DNA from: Rhea pennata
Lineage: Eukaryota > Chordata > Aves > Rheiformes > Rheidae
DNA: 64,000 bases
Reading direction: 5' to 3'
Assembly (NCBI RefSeq): GCF_028389875.1
Contig: NC_084678.1
Span: forward strand, 14,042,899 to 14,106,898
The notes under the pieces are model-generated. The model saw only the letters and a list, made by a program, of their open reading frames with translations. It was not told where the DNA came from and did no database searches. This document shows positions 13,420 to 28,600 of this stretch, in pieces (within the stretch, counting starts at the first letter, position 1; every line of letters starts with the position of its first letter). A program made the translations under genes and the position numbers.

Positions 13420-13645
13420 CTCTGATTGCGGAAAGAGGTTCGCCACGCGGGGAGTTGTACGGCTCGAACTGCAGCGGAGTAATCGCAGCGGTGTGGCTGC
13501 CGCGGGTAATCGCTCCGTGCGGCCGAGCCCGAGCAGCGGGGCCGGCGGCACGTCGCAGCGCGTGGCGGGGCCCCGGCGGAGGCAGGCGCTAGCGCGTCGG
13601 GCGGGACGGGGCACGCTTGCGTGCGGGATAGCGCTCGAGCGCCTT
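13420..13645. promoter_or_regulatory. Isolated CpG-dense patch (orphan CpG island)
   Basis: By direct count about 38 CpG dinucleotides fall in roughly 215 bp, in surroundings that are AT-rich with few CpG. A smaller GC-richer stretch precedes it at 12960-13040. The patch is about 30 kb upstream of the CDH4 island. No recognisable exon or protein is attached; minus-strand open frames through it (13284-13661, 13387-13716) give low-complexity Pro/Ala/Arg-rich translations typical of GC-rich DNA. It could be a promoter of an unannotated noncoding RNA, an orphan island acting as enhancer, or a GC-rich insertion. Confidence 0.6.
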
Positions 13646-13649
13646 GTTT

Positions 13650-16600
13650 GGTAACACACAAAACAAGCCCCTGTGTTGCCGTATTTTCTAATTGTAACGA
13701 TATAATTTTTGAACATTCTTTATGTTGCCTGCTAGGAAGAAAAATAGAGTCTGTTGTTCTCTACACTTTAATTAAGTTGACAAATAGTATCTGGGTGGCA
13801 TTCGAATAGGAAGTTTAACAAAGAACTCAAAGCTTTGTGTTTCCAAAGAGTCAGTAATTTTCATGACTCGCGTTTTGATAAGCCCTATTTGAAAAACCAT
13901 GAACTGGGAAGGAATGAGGTAAAAGGAAAGATCTGTCATTTCTTTTATGGGCACTTCACATCCTTGGCTAGAATATCTAAAGCCACAGTCTTGTGAACAC
14001 AGACCAACTCTTTAAATAGGAAAATCCAGATCTCATGGCTGAAAAGGACTAAATTAACAGATCTCGAAGTGCGTTGCTCCCTGGGAAAGCACAAATTTGT
14101 TTGCTCTTCATCTGCATTGAGCACCCAAGTTTGCGGCTAGCATGCTTTATATACAGTTTAGTGTATGTCGCTGGGCAGAGCAGCACACGACCTGTACACG
14201 CAAAAGCATGTGTTTTGTCTCTGCATGTGCGCGTATTACAGCCTCAGTTTAAAGGAGCCTAAAGACAGTGTGGCCTATAGCGTTTTTTATAATTTTAACA
14301 TGTTTATGTACTATATGGCCTTTTTTATATTACTGTAAATGTATAAAGATTATAGGTGTTCGTGTACGCTATACTTTACAAGAAGAAAATCAATTTTTCA
14401 TTCCTCTGCGGCAGCTTGCAATACAACTGGAATATTACCTGAACCAAGTAAACAGAATTATCTTCCAACTTGAATAAGAAAAATGTAGCAGAAAGTCTTT
14501 ATCTCTTTATTTTCAACTTTTATTATCTAAGTTTGACTGTGATTTAAAAGAAAGAAGGAGGGGAAGATGAGCCAAATGCAGAATTGTTATAAGAAAAGCT
14601 AAAAGGAGCCCTGTGAAAGGTTCAGAATGGAAATGATTTTCCGTTTAAATTACTTTTGCAGGATTGGAATGTGGCAGTCGGGAAGCTTCGGTGAAAAGTC
14701 CATTCTCTTTTCTTCTTTCTTTTTTTCCTTTGTTGGTTTGTGTTTGTGTGAATCGCCTATGGGCCTATGGTCCAGCCTGATAAATGCCTATTTTAAATGT
14801 TCTTTCCCATTGTACCTGTTCCTGTAGTTTCTGAGCAGTTCACAGACATTTATAACTCTTTTATAACCCCTCTGAAAACTCTGTATTATTATTATCCTTG
14901 TATTAGAGCGTAAGTTCCTCAAGGTCACATTAAAAGAAATGGAAATCAAATCTCTGCCATAGGCCATTCTCTTCCCTGTATGTTTATGATATTTATTTAT
15001 TGGTAATGCCTTACCTAGAAAACTCAGAAAGGTACCTAGAGCTGAGTATCATCATTATCTGGCATAACTACAGAGATCCATCCTTAGAGCCACCAAATCA
15101 TTTTACTAATTCCAGTATTCACATGACACATCTTTGTAAGTATTGGAAACAACTAAACACTCTGATAAGGGATGGGTTTGTCTGACTCCAAAAACACAGA
15201 ACGTTGTTTGGAGACCTGGATGTGAACGTGGTCACAGCCGATGCTGGGAGCTGGGAAGCAGTTGTCCTGCTAGGGAAATCGCGGTGGGGCTCGTGGCATC
15301 CACAGCCCACAAGGGCTGTATTCTGTTTGTGCCACCTATGTATTTCCTTCAAAGAATATGTTGATTTTTCGGAAGGCCATTCACAGGCAGAAACATGGTG
15401 GTAGGTAAAAGCCTTCTATTCATATCCTTGGGATACGAATTCATTCCTTGTCCCCCATGGGTGTACCTGTGCAGGAAAAATTTTTGATGTGTGATTAAAA
15501 AATACGCTGTAATTTTCAGCAGTAGTGTCCTAGACTCATATCCTGGCAGATTGTAATGCAGGGTTGTTTTTCTAGTGAGGCAACCAGTGTTTATCTGTGA
15601 ATTTTTCTCGCAAATATTAGCATGCAGTGTAGGTGTTTGGAAAAGTTCAGGTTCTGGTCCTCAGCCTCCTCTCTCTATGTTGTTCTAGACATGGCACATC
15701 ACAGTTCTAATTTAAAATGAGGCTTTCAGGTGTGAAAAATCCATAACATCTTTTATAGTCACCAGTATGTTGTACCTAACTGCACAAATATATTTGTTAC
15801 ATTAAATCTTCCTTTGACCATTCAGTAGTATACCGTGGTCTTTACTTCCTACCCCTAAATGCTTCTTAAAAGTGCTGTATCTTGTTTTAACTCTTGGTAG
15901 CTTGTTTTCATGCGTTGGTTCTATCTCAGTGATGAGTATGAAGAGAAGGGCGACCCAGCTGGTGCGCAAGTTAGTATATTCTGGGAGTTAGAAGTAAAAA
16001 TTCATATTCTTTTTTTTTTTCATGATAAAACTATAATAGCTGTATAAAAATTAATAGAACTCCACCTGTGTATGTCAGTGGAGTGTTTTACTCGGGAGAT
16101 TTTCTGTCCCACCTCCAGATCTCACATTCTGGGGAAATCTCATCCCCTGCAGTTATGCAACTGGCCAATTATCCAGTGCTGCATAGGGAAAGAACAAATG
16201 AAAATTCCTGCTGTGCTCAGATGACTTCCACAGGGAAGCCGTTGTGGTTTCTCTCCTTCTGTATGTGTAAGTAGAAATGTCTTTAACATCTACAGAAGTT
16301 ATAGTATGTCATCTCTCTTACTTTACTCTCCCTTATATAATCTAATTACAAATTTTGACTTCATGAGCTTTTCTCCTGCCGTAATCAATAACTATATTGT
16401 GTCTAATAAAAATAAGAAAATGTGGTTTTCATTTTTCATTATGTATTAGAAGCAGAAGAAATGTCACGTTGACTCTCTATACATAAAATACAATAGGAGT
16501 TCTGTGCTTTCTAAGCAGAGCCGTAAGTGAAGTTTTACAAGCAAGGCGTACGATTGTAATGCACGGCGTTCAGAAGCTATCTTGGAAACTGCTCTGTGCA

Positions 16601-19600
16601 GTTAACCCTGCACTAAGAAGTAATGAACGTCCATTTTATGTATCCAAAATTGCATCTCTTAATGCATTGCAATTTTTTCTTTTATACTTTCACATTTGTC
16701 TTTAATTAAGGGTTTTAGTACAGTATCATTTTCTTTTCCTAAGTTTCTAGGTGATGGTTTCATCTCCTGGAGCTTTTATTATTTGATGTTGTATCTTGGA
16801 AATATCTCTGGATTGAGGTGAAGCTGATAATAGTTATGTAAAAAAAATGATTTTATTGAACCCAATATTTTTTTTCCTTAGAAATACTTTTAGATAATTT
16901 TCTTTATTCTAAACTCTTTAATATGTTTCTTGAGTCAGCAGAAGTTTATAGCATGAACTTAGTAGTTGCCAGTGATCTTTCCTGGAAAATGAATAGCATC
17001 TGTTTATTGGTAAGACCGATCTCGTCTTGTTTTTTAAAGACACCATCTGCTTTCCAGTGCTCCACAAGGGACTGTGGTGTCCAGCGGGATTTTTATCATA
17101 TGTTTGCTTCCTTTTCCGAACATCTGAGTATTTAGAAAGCACCTAAACACGTAATTCTTCATCCTAAACAACGCCTTTCTTTATACATTAAAATCACGTG
17201 GAAATATTTCTAACAAATTGAGGTTAGAGTTGTAAAATACTTCTTCTAAATATTATAGTTCCATATTTAATAATGGGCATTTAGTGTGTACTCACAAAAG
17301 CCAAGATTTTTTATATTGTCTCATTTTAAAGGTAAATTAAGTTAGGCAAACAACGGACCCATTTTCTCAGAAAGGGGATTCAAATTTCGTCCCCTAAAAA
17401 TGGCTCACAAAAGTGCTCTCAAAAAAAGTGTTTTTATGCCTTTTGCTATCACCGATCACACCATACATTTTAAAAAGAACAAACAAAATCTAGCTTTATT
17501 CAACTGTGAATTATGTTGACCTGATTGAGCAACTTCTGTTCCTGCGGACGTTCTCCACCTGCACGCTGACTGCCGTGAAATGCCTTTTGCCAGGATCGCT
17601 CGTGGGGCCGCGCTTCTGCTGGAATGTTGGTTCCTTTAGGTCCCGCTGGCATCCCAGTCCCTCTCAGGCAGCAGCAGTAAAGCACTTCCCTGGATTTAAG
17701 CATGTGCTTTAGTATTTTGTTGAATTAGCGATCTGGCAACCAGTGGAACTATTAATGAGAGTGAAATCATTTCGTGCTTAAGGGCTAGAATGATCTCAAC
17801 CACAGACATAAAAGAAAAGTATAATATACTTATTTCCCTTTTCTGAGGTCCAGTTCTGTGTTTCAGAACAAATACGTGAGGACTCTTTCACTTGTCACTT
17901 TTAAAAAACTATTTATATCCAAGTCATATGACATCTCTACAATGCTTACTTCTTTAATGCATTATTTTACTGTAGAAGAACCGAAGCAACAGCTGAAGTT
18001 TCCAAGTGGGCTGTTAGCCTGGCTGTTTCCTAAACAAGGCTTGCAAATTTACTAGCCCATTCTCACACTATTTTCCTTTGTTCTGCTCTACGTCCAACAC
18101 GGGCCACATGTCGTTTACAGGCTGGTTTGGCTTGGTGAAAGATGCACAACATGAGGGACAACCAAGCAAATGCATTAATAAATACAACTTTATTGATGAG
18201 TAGCAGCATCAGGTGTTCAATGGCATCAGGATGCATTCCCTATGGATAATCACAGGAAATGCCACCCCGGCCCCATCTGTTCCTGTTGAGAGGTTTTACA
18301 AAAATAGGGAAGTCAAGTATCTGCTTTTTTAATGATTCTCACCTACACCGTATTGTGTGTAATGTCTGCCTTATGTACAGTATTTTCACAATCTGACCTT
18401 TTCTGCACCATACACATTGCACGTGTATTTGTAGCTTTCTACACATCTATGTATGTAGATGCACCCACTTGTATGGAAGGTGTCCGAATGCATATGGCTT
18501 CACACCATAGTGAAAAAAAATCCCAGTATTTTGCTGCATACCTCCTTGTCCTTGAATAAAAACTGCTCCAGAAAAACACGATATTATGTAATACTTAATT
18601 CTTCCTTGTTGTGTAGAATATCATTGTATCAGGATGCCCAATTCAAACATGATTATAATACAATGAATTTTAGGCCCCATTTAAGCTACTATGAGTAATG
18701 AGGATTATTCCTATTAAGGTATGACTTTTTATCACAAAATGTCGATAAATGTTGTTTGGTCCTTATTTTTACTACAGGTGTTAAGTAGGTGATTAAGAAG
18801 TTAAGTAGGATATATACCTGTTTAGTGACATTCTGTCAACAAGTGCTATAAAATCCAGAGAGCCTAGCTGAATGCTGTTCCTTTTAACTTTTCAGGTCAT
18901 GCCATTCCTGTCTGTCAGACAAATACAATAGGAATTACTCAATTTAACACCATTTCAGTTCTAATTGAATTCCATTTGTTAAATCCTGAATAAATACATT
19001 ACAACTGCTGCTTTGGTCAAACAGAGAGAAATAGCCATCTTTTAATGACTCCCCTGTGGATTTAATGCCTATTCTATCTGCTAGAATAATGATTCCTACA
19101 TCACTGGAATATATTTAAAGGATAACAGTTATTTAAACATGCCAAGTCTTTACACAGCAGATAAGTATTTTTAATTTGCATTTATGAAATCAAAAGGAGG
19201 ACTAGAATAACTAGTTACCAATTTGTCTGTTTTCTAAAGCATCTCAGAATCAGAGCAAAGCTACAGGATTATGAAGGGGGTTCTGTATTTGCTTTTAATT
19301 TCATCCTTAGGTGGGGACAAAGGATCCCATTAAGGATGCCATTCGTGTGACCAGATACAGATAGCTGCTGTGGAAGCCTACTACTCATCACCTCTTATAG
19401 TTTACAGGGAGAAGTAGGCCACCTACATGTGATTCATCTTATTGGACAGCAGATATATGGAATAGCTCAGATGAATGACTCCATAAAAGTGATCCCTGGA
19501 GGATTAAATTAAAAGATACTGTCTCCATTATAGGGCTCTAAAGTTAGCTGAAATGAATCCCACCAAAGACCATAAATGAGAAGTCCATTCTTTGAAATTA

Positions 19601-22600
19601 GTAGACTCACTCCAGAATGAAAGTAAGGTAAATGTCTTATAAGGTATAAGTTTAAGAGAAAGGAGGGATTGAAATTGTCTCATTTGATCTGAAACAAGCA
19701 AAAACAAAAATTGAAATCTTTCCTTTGTTTCAGACCTGTTGAAGTATTTCAACTCAAAATATAACCACCTTTTTCTTTCTTTTCATGAAAGTTATGATTC
19801 TGTAGTGCGGCTGATCTTATTTGTGTATCTGAGAGACCCATGGCTAGGCATTCACCTGACATGTGGGAGACTGCACTTCCCAAAACCTTGCTGTGAACTA
19901 AGCAAAAGGAAATCTTGAACCCACATGTTCTGCGCTGAAGATGAATGTCTTAATTCCTGAGATATGGTAGACGTGCAGCCTTCTCTGCCTTGCTAGTTTT
20001 GTGAATGGTCATCTATTTCCCACTTTTTAAAAAAAACTCAGTCCAAGTTATTTGCTAAATTTGAGTTAAAATGTTGAATAATTTCAGTTCTAATTGACTT
20101 TTTTGAATAAAGTGTTCATAGCCTCCCACTCTCTGCCTCCAAAATTCCATCTTTAGCACAGATCTGTGAGACAATGTGGATCATGTGAAAGAGAGAATCT
20201 AACATAAGTCTTGTACTTTCCATAACAGCTTTTAAATATAACATGTTAAATATAATGGCCTTAAATGTATGATCTTAAAAACATATCATAGCTAGATGAT
20301 TTTAAGGGGCTGCGTGCCAATTAAATCCATTGTAGCTTTCGTGTGAGGTTAGAGGTTGAAGATTCACGCAGGACTTGCGTGACTCTCGCTACAGAAGCGG
20401 ATTTCGTCTCTTTGAACAAAGGTGGTCTAATCTGTGGTTGAGGCACCATGCGCAAGAAACACAAGTTCTTGCTATGCCGCATGATTTCTGTGTGAGCCCT
20501 GCTCCTTTAACCTCTCCCACCCAATTAGCCAACTGGTGATATTTGTGTCTTGGTAGCAACATTTTTATGAGGAACCTCTTTGCCCTTTCTGGTTTAGTAG
20601 AGAGTAACTCTCAACAAGGTGAGTTCAAAGACTGATGTATTTTGCCTCAGAAAGTTGCCTCGAACATTAAATGAGTAGAGTGAATGCTGAAACGGTGTTC
20701 ACTTACCAAGCAGAATAGAGAGAAGCAGGGTTACCTCCCCTGCTACCTCCAGACATGCTTTTTTTTTCCTTCCTCACCGCTCCCTCTTCTTTTGTGCTTT
20801 TCTCCAAACATTTAAAAACTTCATTGATTTTTGTTTTATCCTGAAGAATTTTTGGCTTTTTCTAACATTCAAAATGCAGATCACTAGGAATGTATAACAG
20901 CCAGAAGTTAGTTCTAGTGTAGCTATGGCAAAAGTATCATGTACCAGAAAATGGTTTTATGAGCTAAAAAATCTTTAGATGTGTTATGTGTTAGTCACTT
21001 CATTTGGAAGTTCCTGCTCAGTCAGGATTTCAAGATTAAAGGTACGCAGGTAGCCAAGTGGCTCATGCTCCTTCTGCCTCTGGACAGCTTGCTGACAGCC
21101 GTTTCCCCACTACTAAATGATAGTTTTGTTAAAATGTATTCTCAACAGTCTCTCTGAACATTATATATTTTTTTATCACACTTATCAGCAAATCTGTACC
21201 CTGTGGTGCATTGTCACTAAGGTAATCCACCATGGGTGATGGAAATACATTGATTTCAGGACTCTTAACAAGGAAGGCAATTCGGCCAGGAAGTTTTATT
21301 CCTAAGTTTGACTTGAGCGAATGGATGAGATGATACTGAGCCACTGATGACCTGCAGAGACACCAGAATGTTTATTCACTCATGAAGATAACTTTCGCTG
21401 ATTTTACAGTCCCCAGTGACCAGCAGCCAGTACTTTCTTCATAATTCCTACTTACACCCCTGACCTTTCTAGTATGTTGGTAGCCACTTCCCTCTTAACC
21501 CAGTCTGATTCTGTTCCTGATTCAGAGCCCCGAGACTGTACTAGCCCCTGTGTGTTAGATTTCCCTGTTGCTAGCATGCTGCCTGTCATGAAGTCAGAGG
21601 GTTATTTGCTGTCACCCTTACGGAGATTCTGCTTGCTTATAGGTTTAATAAGGAGCTGAGGTGATGATAGAAAGAGAGATTTTTTTTCTCTAGTTATTTT
21701 TGTATCCTTATGGACTACATTACAAAAACTTACAAATAACCCACTCCAAGATAAAAGATCAGAAACTACCAGTTTCTGTACGTCTGTAATGTTTTAATAC
21801 CCAAGCATATTGCCCTTGTGGTACAGAAAAGAAATAAAAGAAAAACCATGCTGTGTTTGCTCCTTCTTCAAGAATTAAGCGTTGAAGTGAGGTATTTAAG
21901 ATCAACTGCCCATACCATCTGAATTTTACATACCACGGCCAAATAGTGACAATGTATTTTCAAAGAACTGTCAAGTGATAGTATATAGGCTGGTGCCCAA
22001 AAACCACTTTTTCTAGATTTATTTCTTGCATTCCTAGGATTTAAAAATCAGTAGGAATGATTAAAGAGGTAGCTAGCTGTGATGATTGGTTATTGCAGGT
22101 AGAATACACCTGCTTCTGTTGTATTTGATTTTATTGTAGTCTACAGGAAGTCTCTCCCTCTCCACTTTGCTTTTCTTCTTTCTTTTTCCAGGGTGACCTT
22201 AAATGAATCTAATCTACGTGGATTAAAAAAATCTTTTACCTAGTAGAAAGATAAGATAACCCCCCAAGAATTTGAGATGTGTGATATAGTGTTATGTGCT
22301 CCTGAACCAAAATGTATTGGCAGCAGTCCTAAAAGAAACACAAAAATAAGATAGACAAGTAGAAACAATTATTGATCAAGAATTTTATACTAGGCGCCAA
22401 AATAAATAACATTTTATATCAAAATCAACTGTGGATCCTCAGGGTAAGCAATGTATCTGAAATATGTTTATTCAGTCTTTGCTATGCAAAGGCTTACAGG
22501 GAAGCAGTTCAAAGCAGTTTAAGTTTGGGACTATCCATCAGCAGAAAACTGGAAGATCTTGAAAGTTATTGAAGCAAAAAGTGCTCATCGGTCATTATTT

Positions 22601-25600
22601 GTTCTTCTTTTAAGTTAATGTGACTATATGCAGCCAATTGCACAACCAAATTTGATTTGGATTTAAAATTCCTTGATATACAGAACAAACATTTCAGGAA
22701 AGAATGGTCAAATTATTATATTTGCAGTACACAATTTAATTATGCTGTTTAATTAACAATAACAAATGTCAATGTGAACAAATGTGTGTTCAGAGAGCAA
22801 AATGAAGTATCTCAGTTAAGCAGGGGTGAGGAGAGTAATGCGGGAAAGCTGGCGTTTTGGAGAAGAGAGCCCTGTTTGGATTGTATGCACAGTCATCACA
22901 GCCCCATGCGCAAGTCTGGAGAGTTGCATGCATACATCTACTTAGACACTGTGTACATGTTGCTATCCAGTTTTTCTGTGCAGTCAGAATTAGTAAATGT
23001 GAATGTTAGGAGTAGGACTGCCTGGCAGTTTGTACTGCCATATCCAATCTTGTACTGTTTGTGGGAGGGAGGAAGTTTGAGGTTTTATTCTGAACTTGAG
23101 TCGTTTGTTAGTGGGGCACCTATTTTATCTCTTCTGTGGTCTGATAGGACAGAAGAGGTGTAAACTGTCTTCGGGTCGCTCCTTAAGGATTTTCTCAAAC
23201 AGGGTAGGAATCTTACAAGTATGCACCTGGTATATCTAACTTGACAGCCTTCCTTCCCACGGCCTGTAGAATTGAAGGTCCATCAGTGTTCAGAGTAGGA
23301 ATTTTCCATGAATATGTTGGGTCTAGTCTCTGCCAGCTGAAACACCTTTGCTCCAGATTGACACTGATGTGAGCAAGGATAAAAACAAGCCTCGAAAGTA
23401 CATTAACACCTTCATACTTGGAAGCAGACTAACAATGCTCCGGTTTTAGATATTATGAATCATCTATAACTCTAAATTTATATGTTCATAATAGGGGATG
23501 TGAAAACAATTTCCACAGGTTGACATCAGTCCTGTTTGTTAGTTACTTACTGTTTAAAGGCCTCTTTGCACTATTGTAGACATTCCGGCTGTAATTTTGA
23601 ATTAATGAATTTTTGTCTTTCTTCAGTTCTGGCCAGTTGGAGATGTGTTGTTCTTGTATGGACAGGCGCAATACAATGTTTCTTTAGTGAACAATTGTGC
23701 AACTGAGAGGTTTTTTTTCCTTTTAATAAAAAGGCCTTCCCTCAACCAGAAGTGATTTTCTTCTTTCCAGTTCATACCCTGCAAAAACATGTGTATAATA
23801 TTTTATTCTCTTTATTCTTGCAAACTTTGCTAATTATACTACAAGTAAGGGCTTTACTCTTTTCTTTCTGCTATATTGAAACAGTATGCTTAAAAATGGC
23901 TTTACATTTAGGGAAGATTTCTAGTTAAATATTCTCCCAACAACACTCAAGGCTAAGTTTGTTTTGCTTGAAAACTCTTCAAATGCTTTTTTTGCCTTTG
24001 TATAAAAAATAGCTTTTCTTCAAGGAAAAACGATATCTAAAGTCTCTCTCATACTTTGGAGATTCCCTCAGATGCCATGAAGAATATTATTTGTTTCAGA
24101 AAAAAAAAGAAAGAAAGAAAACATTCTCTGCTTCTGAATGTCTGATCTGCATAACAGAGAACTCTGAGCAGAGTCAGCTTCAGTAGAAATTTCATAAATA
24201 TCTAAGTAAAACAAGATTTCACCTCTTGTGGCAAATTATCAGAAAGTGGCTTCATAAGTCATATACCTTTGAAAAATGTACGTTTTATTTTTTTTCCTTC
24301 CTAATTCCCTTTATAATTGATGATTGTCTTGATCTTTCTTTCCTAGAAGGCATTTTTAAAATAGACTAATATCAGGTCTTATATGAACTTCACATGTCTC
24401 TAAAAATGCTGTGAATCTCCCCAAATAAGAGTCATTCAGTCTTCCAAAAGCATCCAAAACCGGAAAGATGATTGCTTGTGTTTAGCCCAGAGATGTTTTT
24501 CAGTATCTAAGAACGCTTCCACTAAGAACCAAATGTCTTATTACTGAGCTCATTTTAACGTAATTAACATCTCATCTTGTTGTGAGATTCTTCTCTAGGC
24601 TGTTTCAGTAGTTCATTTGCTTGACATCACATACAGATATGGATCAATTTTGTTTACATTACACACATTTGGGTTATTACTTTGCCCCATAAATCTTCCT
24701 GCTTTTCTGATGAAACATCATTAAAACTCATTATCGTTTCATATTAAAATAGTCCCATTTATCATATCAGAGATGCAAGTTTTATTCTTCAGAACTGTGA
24801 AGCATCTTGCTGGTATTTTGCTTCTCGTGTCTTGTTTCTGAGTCTCAGTTCTTTCCCACTTTATCAGAATATGGAAATCTGCAGCACCTGTCACCACTCT
24901 GAGCTGCTCTTGCAAAATACAGCCGAGAAAGTTTACTCTTTGCAAGATCAGTTATAAACCAAGGTATTTGGCGTGCTGATTCTTGATTGTTATAACAAGA
25001 GCATCCCTTCCTTCATTTACGTTTAGGAATGCTATTCTGATCTCCCAGTATTTTGTGCAGAACAAATTCCTCAGGGTTAAGTTAGAGACCAGAAGGTAGA
25101 AGAGAAGCAGAAGGACCACTGAGGGTCACTGTCATTTGCTCTAAAGTTATCAAAGTGGGATACAGCGCTGCCACTGCAGTTTCATGAGGCAAAGCTAACT
25201 GCTACAGGGATCCTACAAGGGTGTTGTCTTGCAGGAATGGAGGTAATAAGCTCCACATGAGAAGTTAGTCTTGTGCTTTAAATCTTGGAAGTAGTGTCTT
25301 AGGTTCTCGTTTGTGGTTATTTACCGACTTAATGGTCCCTGTTACCTCCTAGGTAGATAAGTAAAGTGAAAGTCACAGACTTTTGCTTCTTTATCCACTA
25401 TTAAGTTTTTACACAAGATGGGGCAATCTGACTTATGGCTTTAGATATTAAAAGAAAAAATGCTTACGTGCTTGCTTTTGCACCTCTGAACATTTGCGCT
25501 AACATACATTAAAGATGCATACTATTTCTTGTCCTGAGCATCTTTGTAATACAGGATGCTGAAAGAGGCCATCTAGCCTCGAGTTTCTGGTAAGCATTTG

Positions 25601-28600
25601 TCATGAAGCTGTGGCAATTACAGAAATGACTGTGCATTTGCTCTATTGATTCTTGGCCCACCAAAATAAAATTACATTTGGCTTCAGATCATTCATTTTC
25701 TATACCTGAATATCAGTTTGCTCTGAAACCTATAAGCAAAAATAGCTTGTTGGCTAAATGTTACATTTTTCTTCTCATTCTGAAAACATCTCATTATAGA
25801 TTTAAAAAAATCACAATGAAAGACAGATATGTAAATGCCCTTTCCTGTTTGTACCTTGTAAGTTTTATTTCTTGGAGTCTGACTGCTTACTAGCACCACC
25901 AAAGTGATGTGAGGAGTGGTGCATTTAGAATAGGCATGATGTGTCCGTGAGCCAGAAAGGCACATATGGTAAAAGAAATGACAGCAATAGTAGATTGGTT
26001 TAAAAGATGTATGAAGATTCAGATAAGGTAGTCTCCTGCATATTGGACTTTTAATCACTGACCGTCTGATTTGTGTCATTGCTGCTAGTAATGTAGCACT
26101 AACAATTTAGAAGCCTACAAAATCTGTTGGTCATATTTTGGCCAAGACTCTTATTTTCAATGCCTGCAGTTTTTCTCTGCATTATCTCTGTTTAGTCCTG
26201 CAGGCACCTGTTTCTTGAAAGCAGATGGAAATCTTCTGCATTAATAATTGTACTTTTGCAGTGAGGGTTTCCGCTGAAAATGTGTTCATGAGCTGGTGGT
26301 GCAAAGGGAGTCCAGTGTAACTTTCTTTGTGTCCTGTGCAAAAGACTTCAAGTATTCCTCTTATAGAGAACATAACATGGCTGGGTAAATTCAGACCTAC
26401 TAACAGTGATCATTACCAGAGAAATTGTGAACACAGTCTATACGTTTGGCAAATACACTAATATCCTTAGTGCTGGTGATATAACAAGATTTTTAAAAAG
26501 TGACATATCTGAATCGAACAGTGTACAGTAGTCAGTCTTAAAAAATAGGAGCTAATCCGCTTATCATCAGATGCACGGTTCTAGTGCTCACAAAATGCGC
26601 CACATTAACACATGAAACAATTGCTCTTGAGATTCTTTATTGAGATTGAGGTTTGATTCTTCTTTATTTTGTGGCTAGTTAGTACCATTTGGAGCACCTC
26701 TGAATCAGCAAAGCTCGAATTCCCCTTTGCTTATCCTCTCTTGTGTAATGTTTCCTTGATTATTTACAGATGGTTGTAGCATAACCATTTCATTATATTG
26801 TGAGAGATGCACATAGTTCATCATATAGAACTACAGACATTCAATAGGGTCAGCTCATTTTCCCGTGAGGTTAATATAATGATTCCTGTTGATTTCAGTA
26901 AGCATTGGACTGGGCCCCCAGTGCAGTTTTAAAATGAATGCTTCTTGCCTATATTTTCAGGTTTATTGTGGCTTCCTTATGCCTCAGGCAAGGAAAAAAC
27001 AACAGGATACAATGACAGCACATTATTGGAAGTAGCATGATAAATTTTAAATAGATATAATTAGCATGTGACCCAAAAGAGACCTGTATATAATTAATAT
27101 TGAAATACGGTGCTTTCATTACATAGGAAAACATATTGTGTATTCAGAGAGGAATGTTCAGAGAATGGAGGCCTGTCTGTAAATGGCTTGTCATTTCTTC
27201 ATTTTAATCAGAAGTGAAATTTCTGCACTTGAAGAAAGACAGAATGATCATTAAAAACACTTGGACTTTAGAAATGACACCACCTGCTTCTTCTTCCTCT
27301 TTTTTTATTGTGACAGTGGGAAAAAAATCTTAAATCTTCAACTGGGGAAATGTGCACTAATGGGGAAGCAGAGCTCTGCGGAGCTAGCAGACTGGCAAGC
27401 TGTTCAGGAGCATGAGGCTTTTCAGCAAATAACATCCACTTCTGTAGTAGCTTTTGGTAGATTATGTCATATCTAGAAGTCCCTACTTATTCGCACTCAG
27501 CAAAGTGAATGAGTAACAGATACATAATGAGCATCCATGAAAAAGGGAAAGAACATCTGAGATACAAGGTGAAGATTAACAGCGGTAAAGCCACCAGTGA
27601 GCTGTGAATGTGTTGCCCTCTGAGTGACATTCAGTTCATATCACACAGCAGCTCATTACACATTCTGTTTATACCAGAGGGAAACAAATATAAAAGTTAG
27701 TCCTTTTTACTTCGCATTAAATGCTGAGGGTTCAAGGAATGGAAGGACTTCATTATGGAATCTGACACTACCATTCGTATTATGCTGGGTCCTATTTTAA
27801 ATAAACTGAATAATCTTAGTAGATTTTTAAAAGAGGTTATATCAAATATATAATTAACAGTTATTCTGGAACTTTGGAAGCCTAAGCTTTGGATCCGGGA
27901 TATAATTCTTTGTCACAATGAATAAATGTGAAAGAGATGTTAAGCAGAGGCAATGAATTTCATCTCGACTGTAACTCTAAAGATGACTTTCCCACCAAAA
28001 CACACATTTTTTTCTCTCTGCAGATTTAATTCAGATCTCTGTAATTGACACAATGCACTAGCTGGTCATATTTTTGGTTATATTCGTTCTTCCATTTACA
28101 TTTTTGCAGTAACTTAAAGGCAAGTTTATAGTCACAGGTTCGGATAGTAAAATTCACAGACAGGTCGTGTCGTGGTTTAATATATAATCGCAAGTCAAGA
28201 TTTTGGAATTTATGGCAATTCTTTCTGATGTGGTTGTTGCCACATAAGCTATCTGGAAGTTTTGCGCTTAAACTCTCCTATGAGTGATTGTATAGTAGGT
28301 TAAAGGATAGCTGGTGTTCTGCGTCTCACATCATGACCTTGCAAGATTTCATTAGCTAAAGGAAGTTTGATTTGAAACAGAGCTGAATAGCAAGCCTTTA
28401 AGGTAAACCCAGATTGCTGTGGGAAGTGCTGTCAGTCATATAAAGCCTAGCACTTTTCTATGTAGTTCTTGGAATTGATGTGTCTTTGTGGTTTTTGAAC
28501 CATTGCCCAATATAAAATTGATCTTTCAAATGTGTATCCATTAAAGATTCCATGACAATGCTCCTGGCAGTGGCATAATTGGACCCACTGGTTTGTTTTA

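Noticed and set aside
22774..23163. 129-codon plus-strand frame as a gene
   Set aside because: No recognisable motif, no splice or promoter context, length attainable by chance in 64 kb on six frames.
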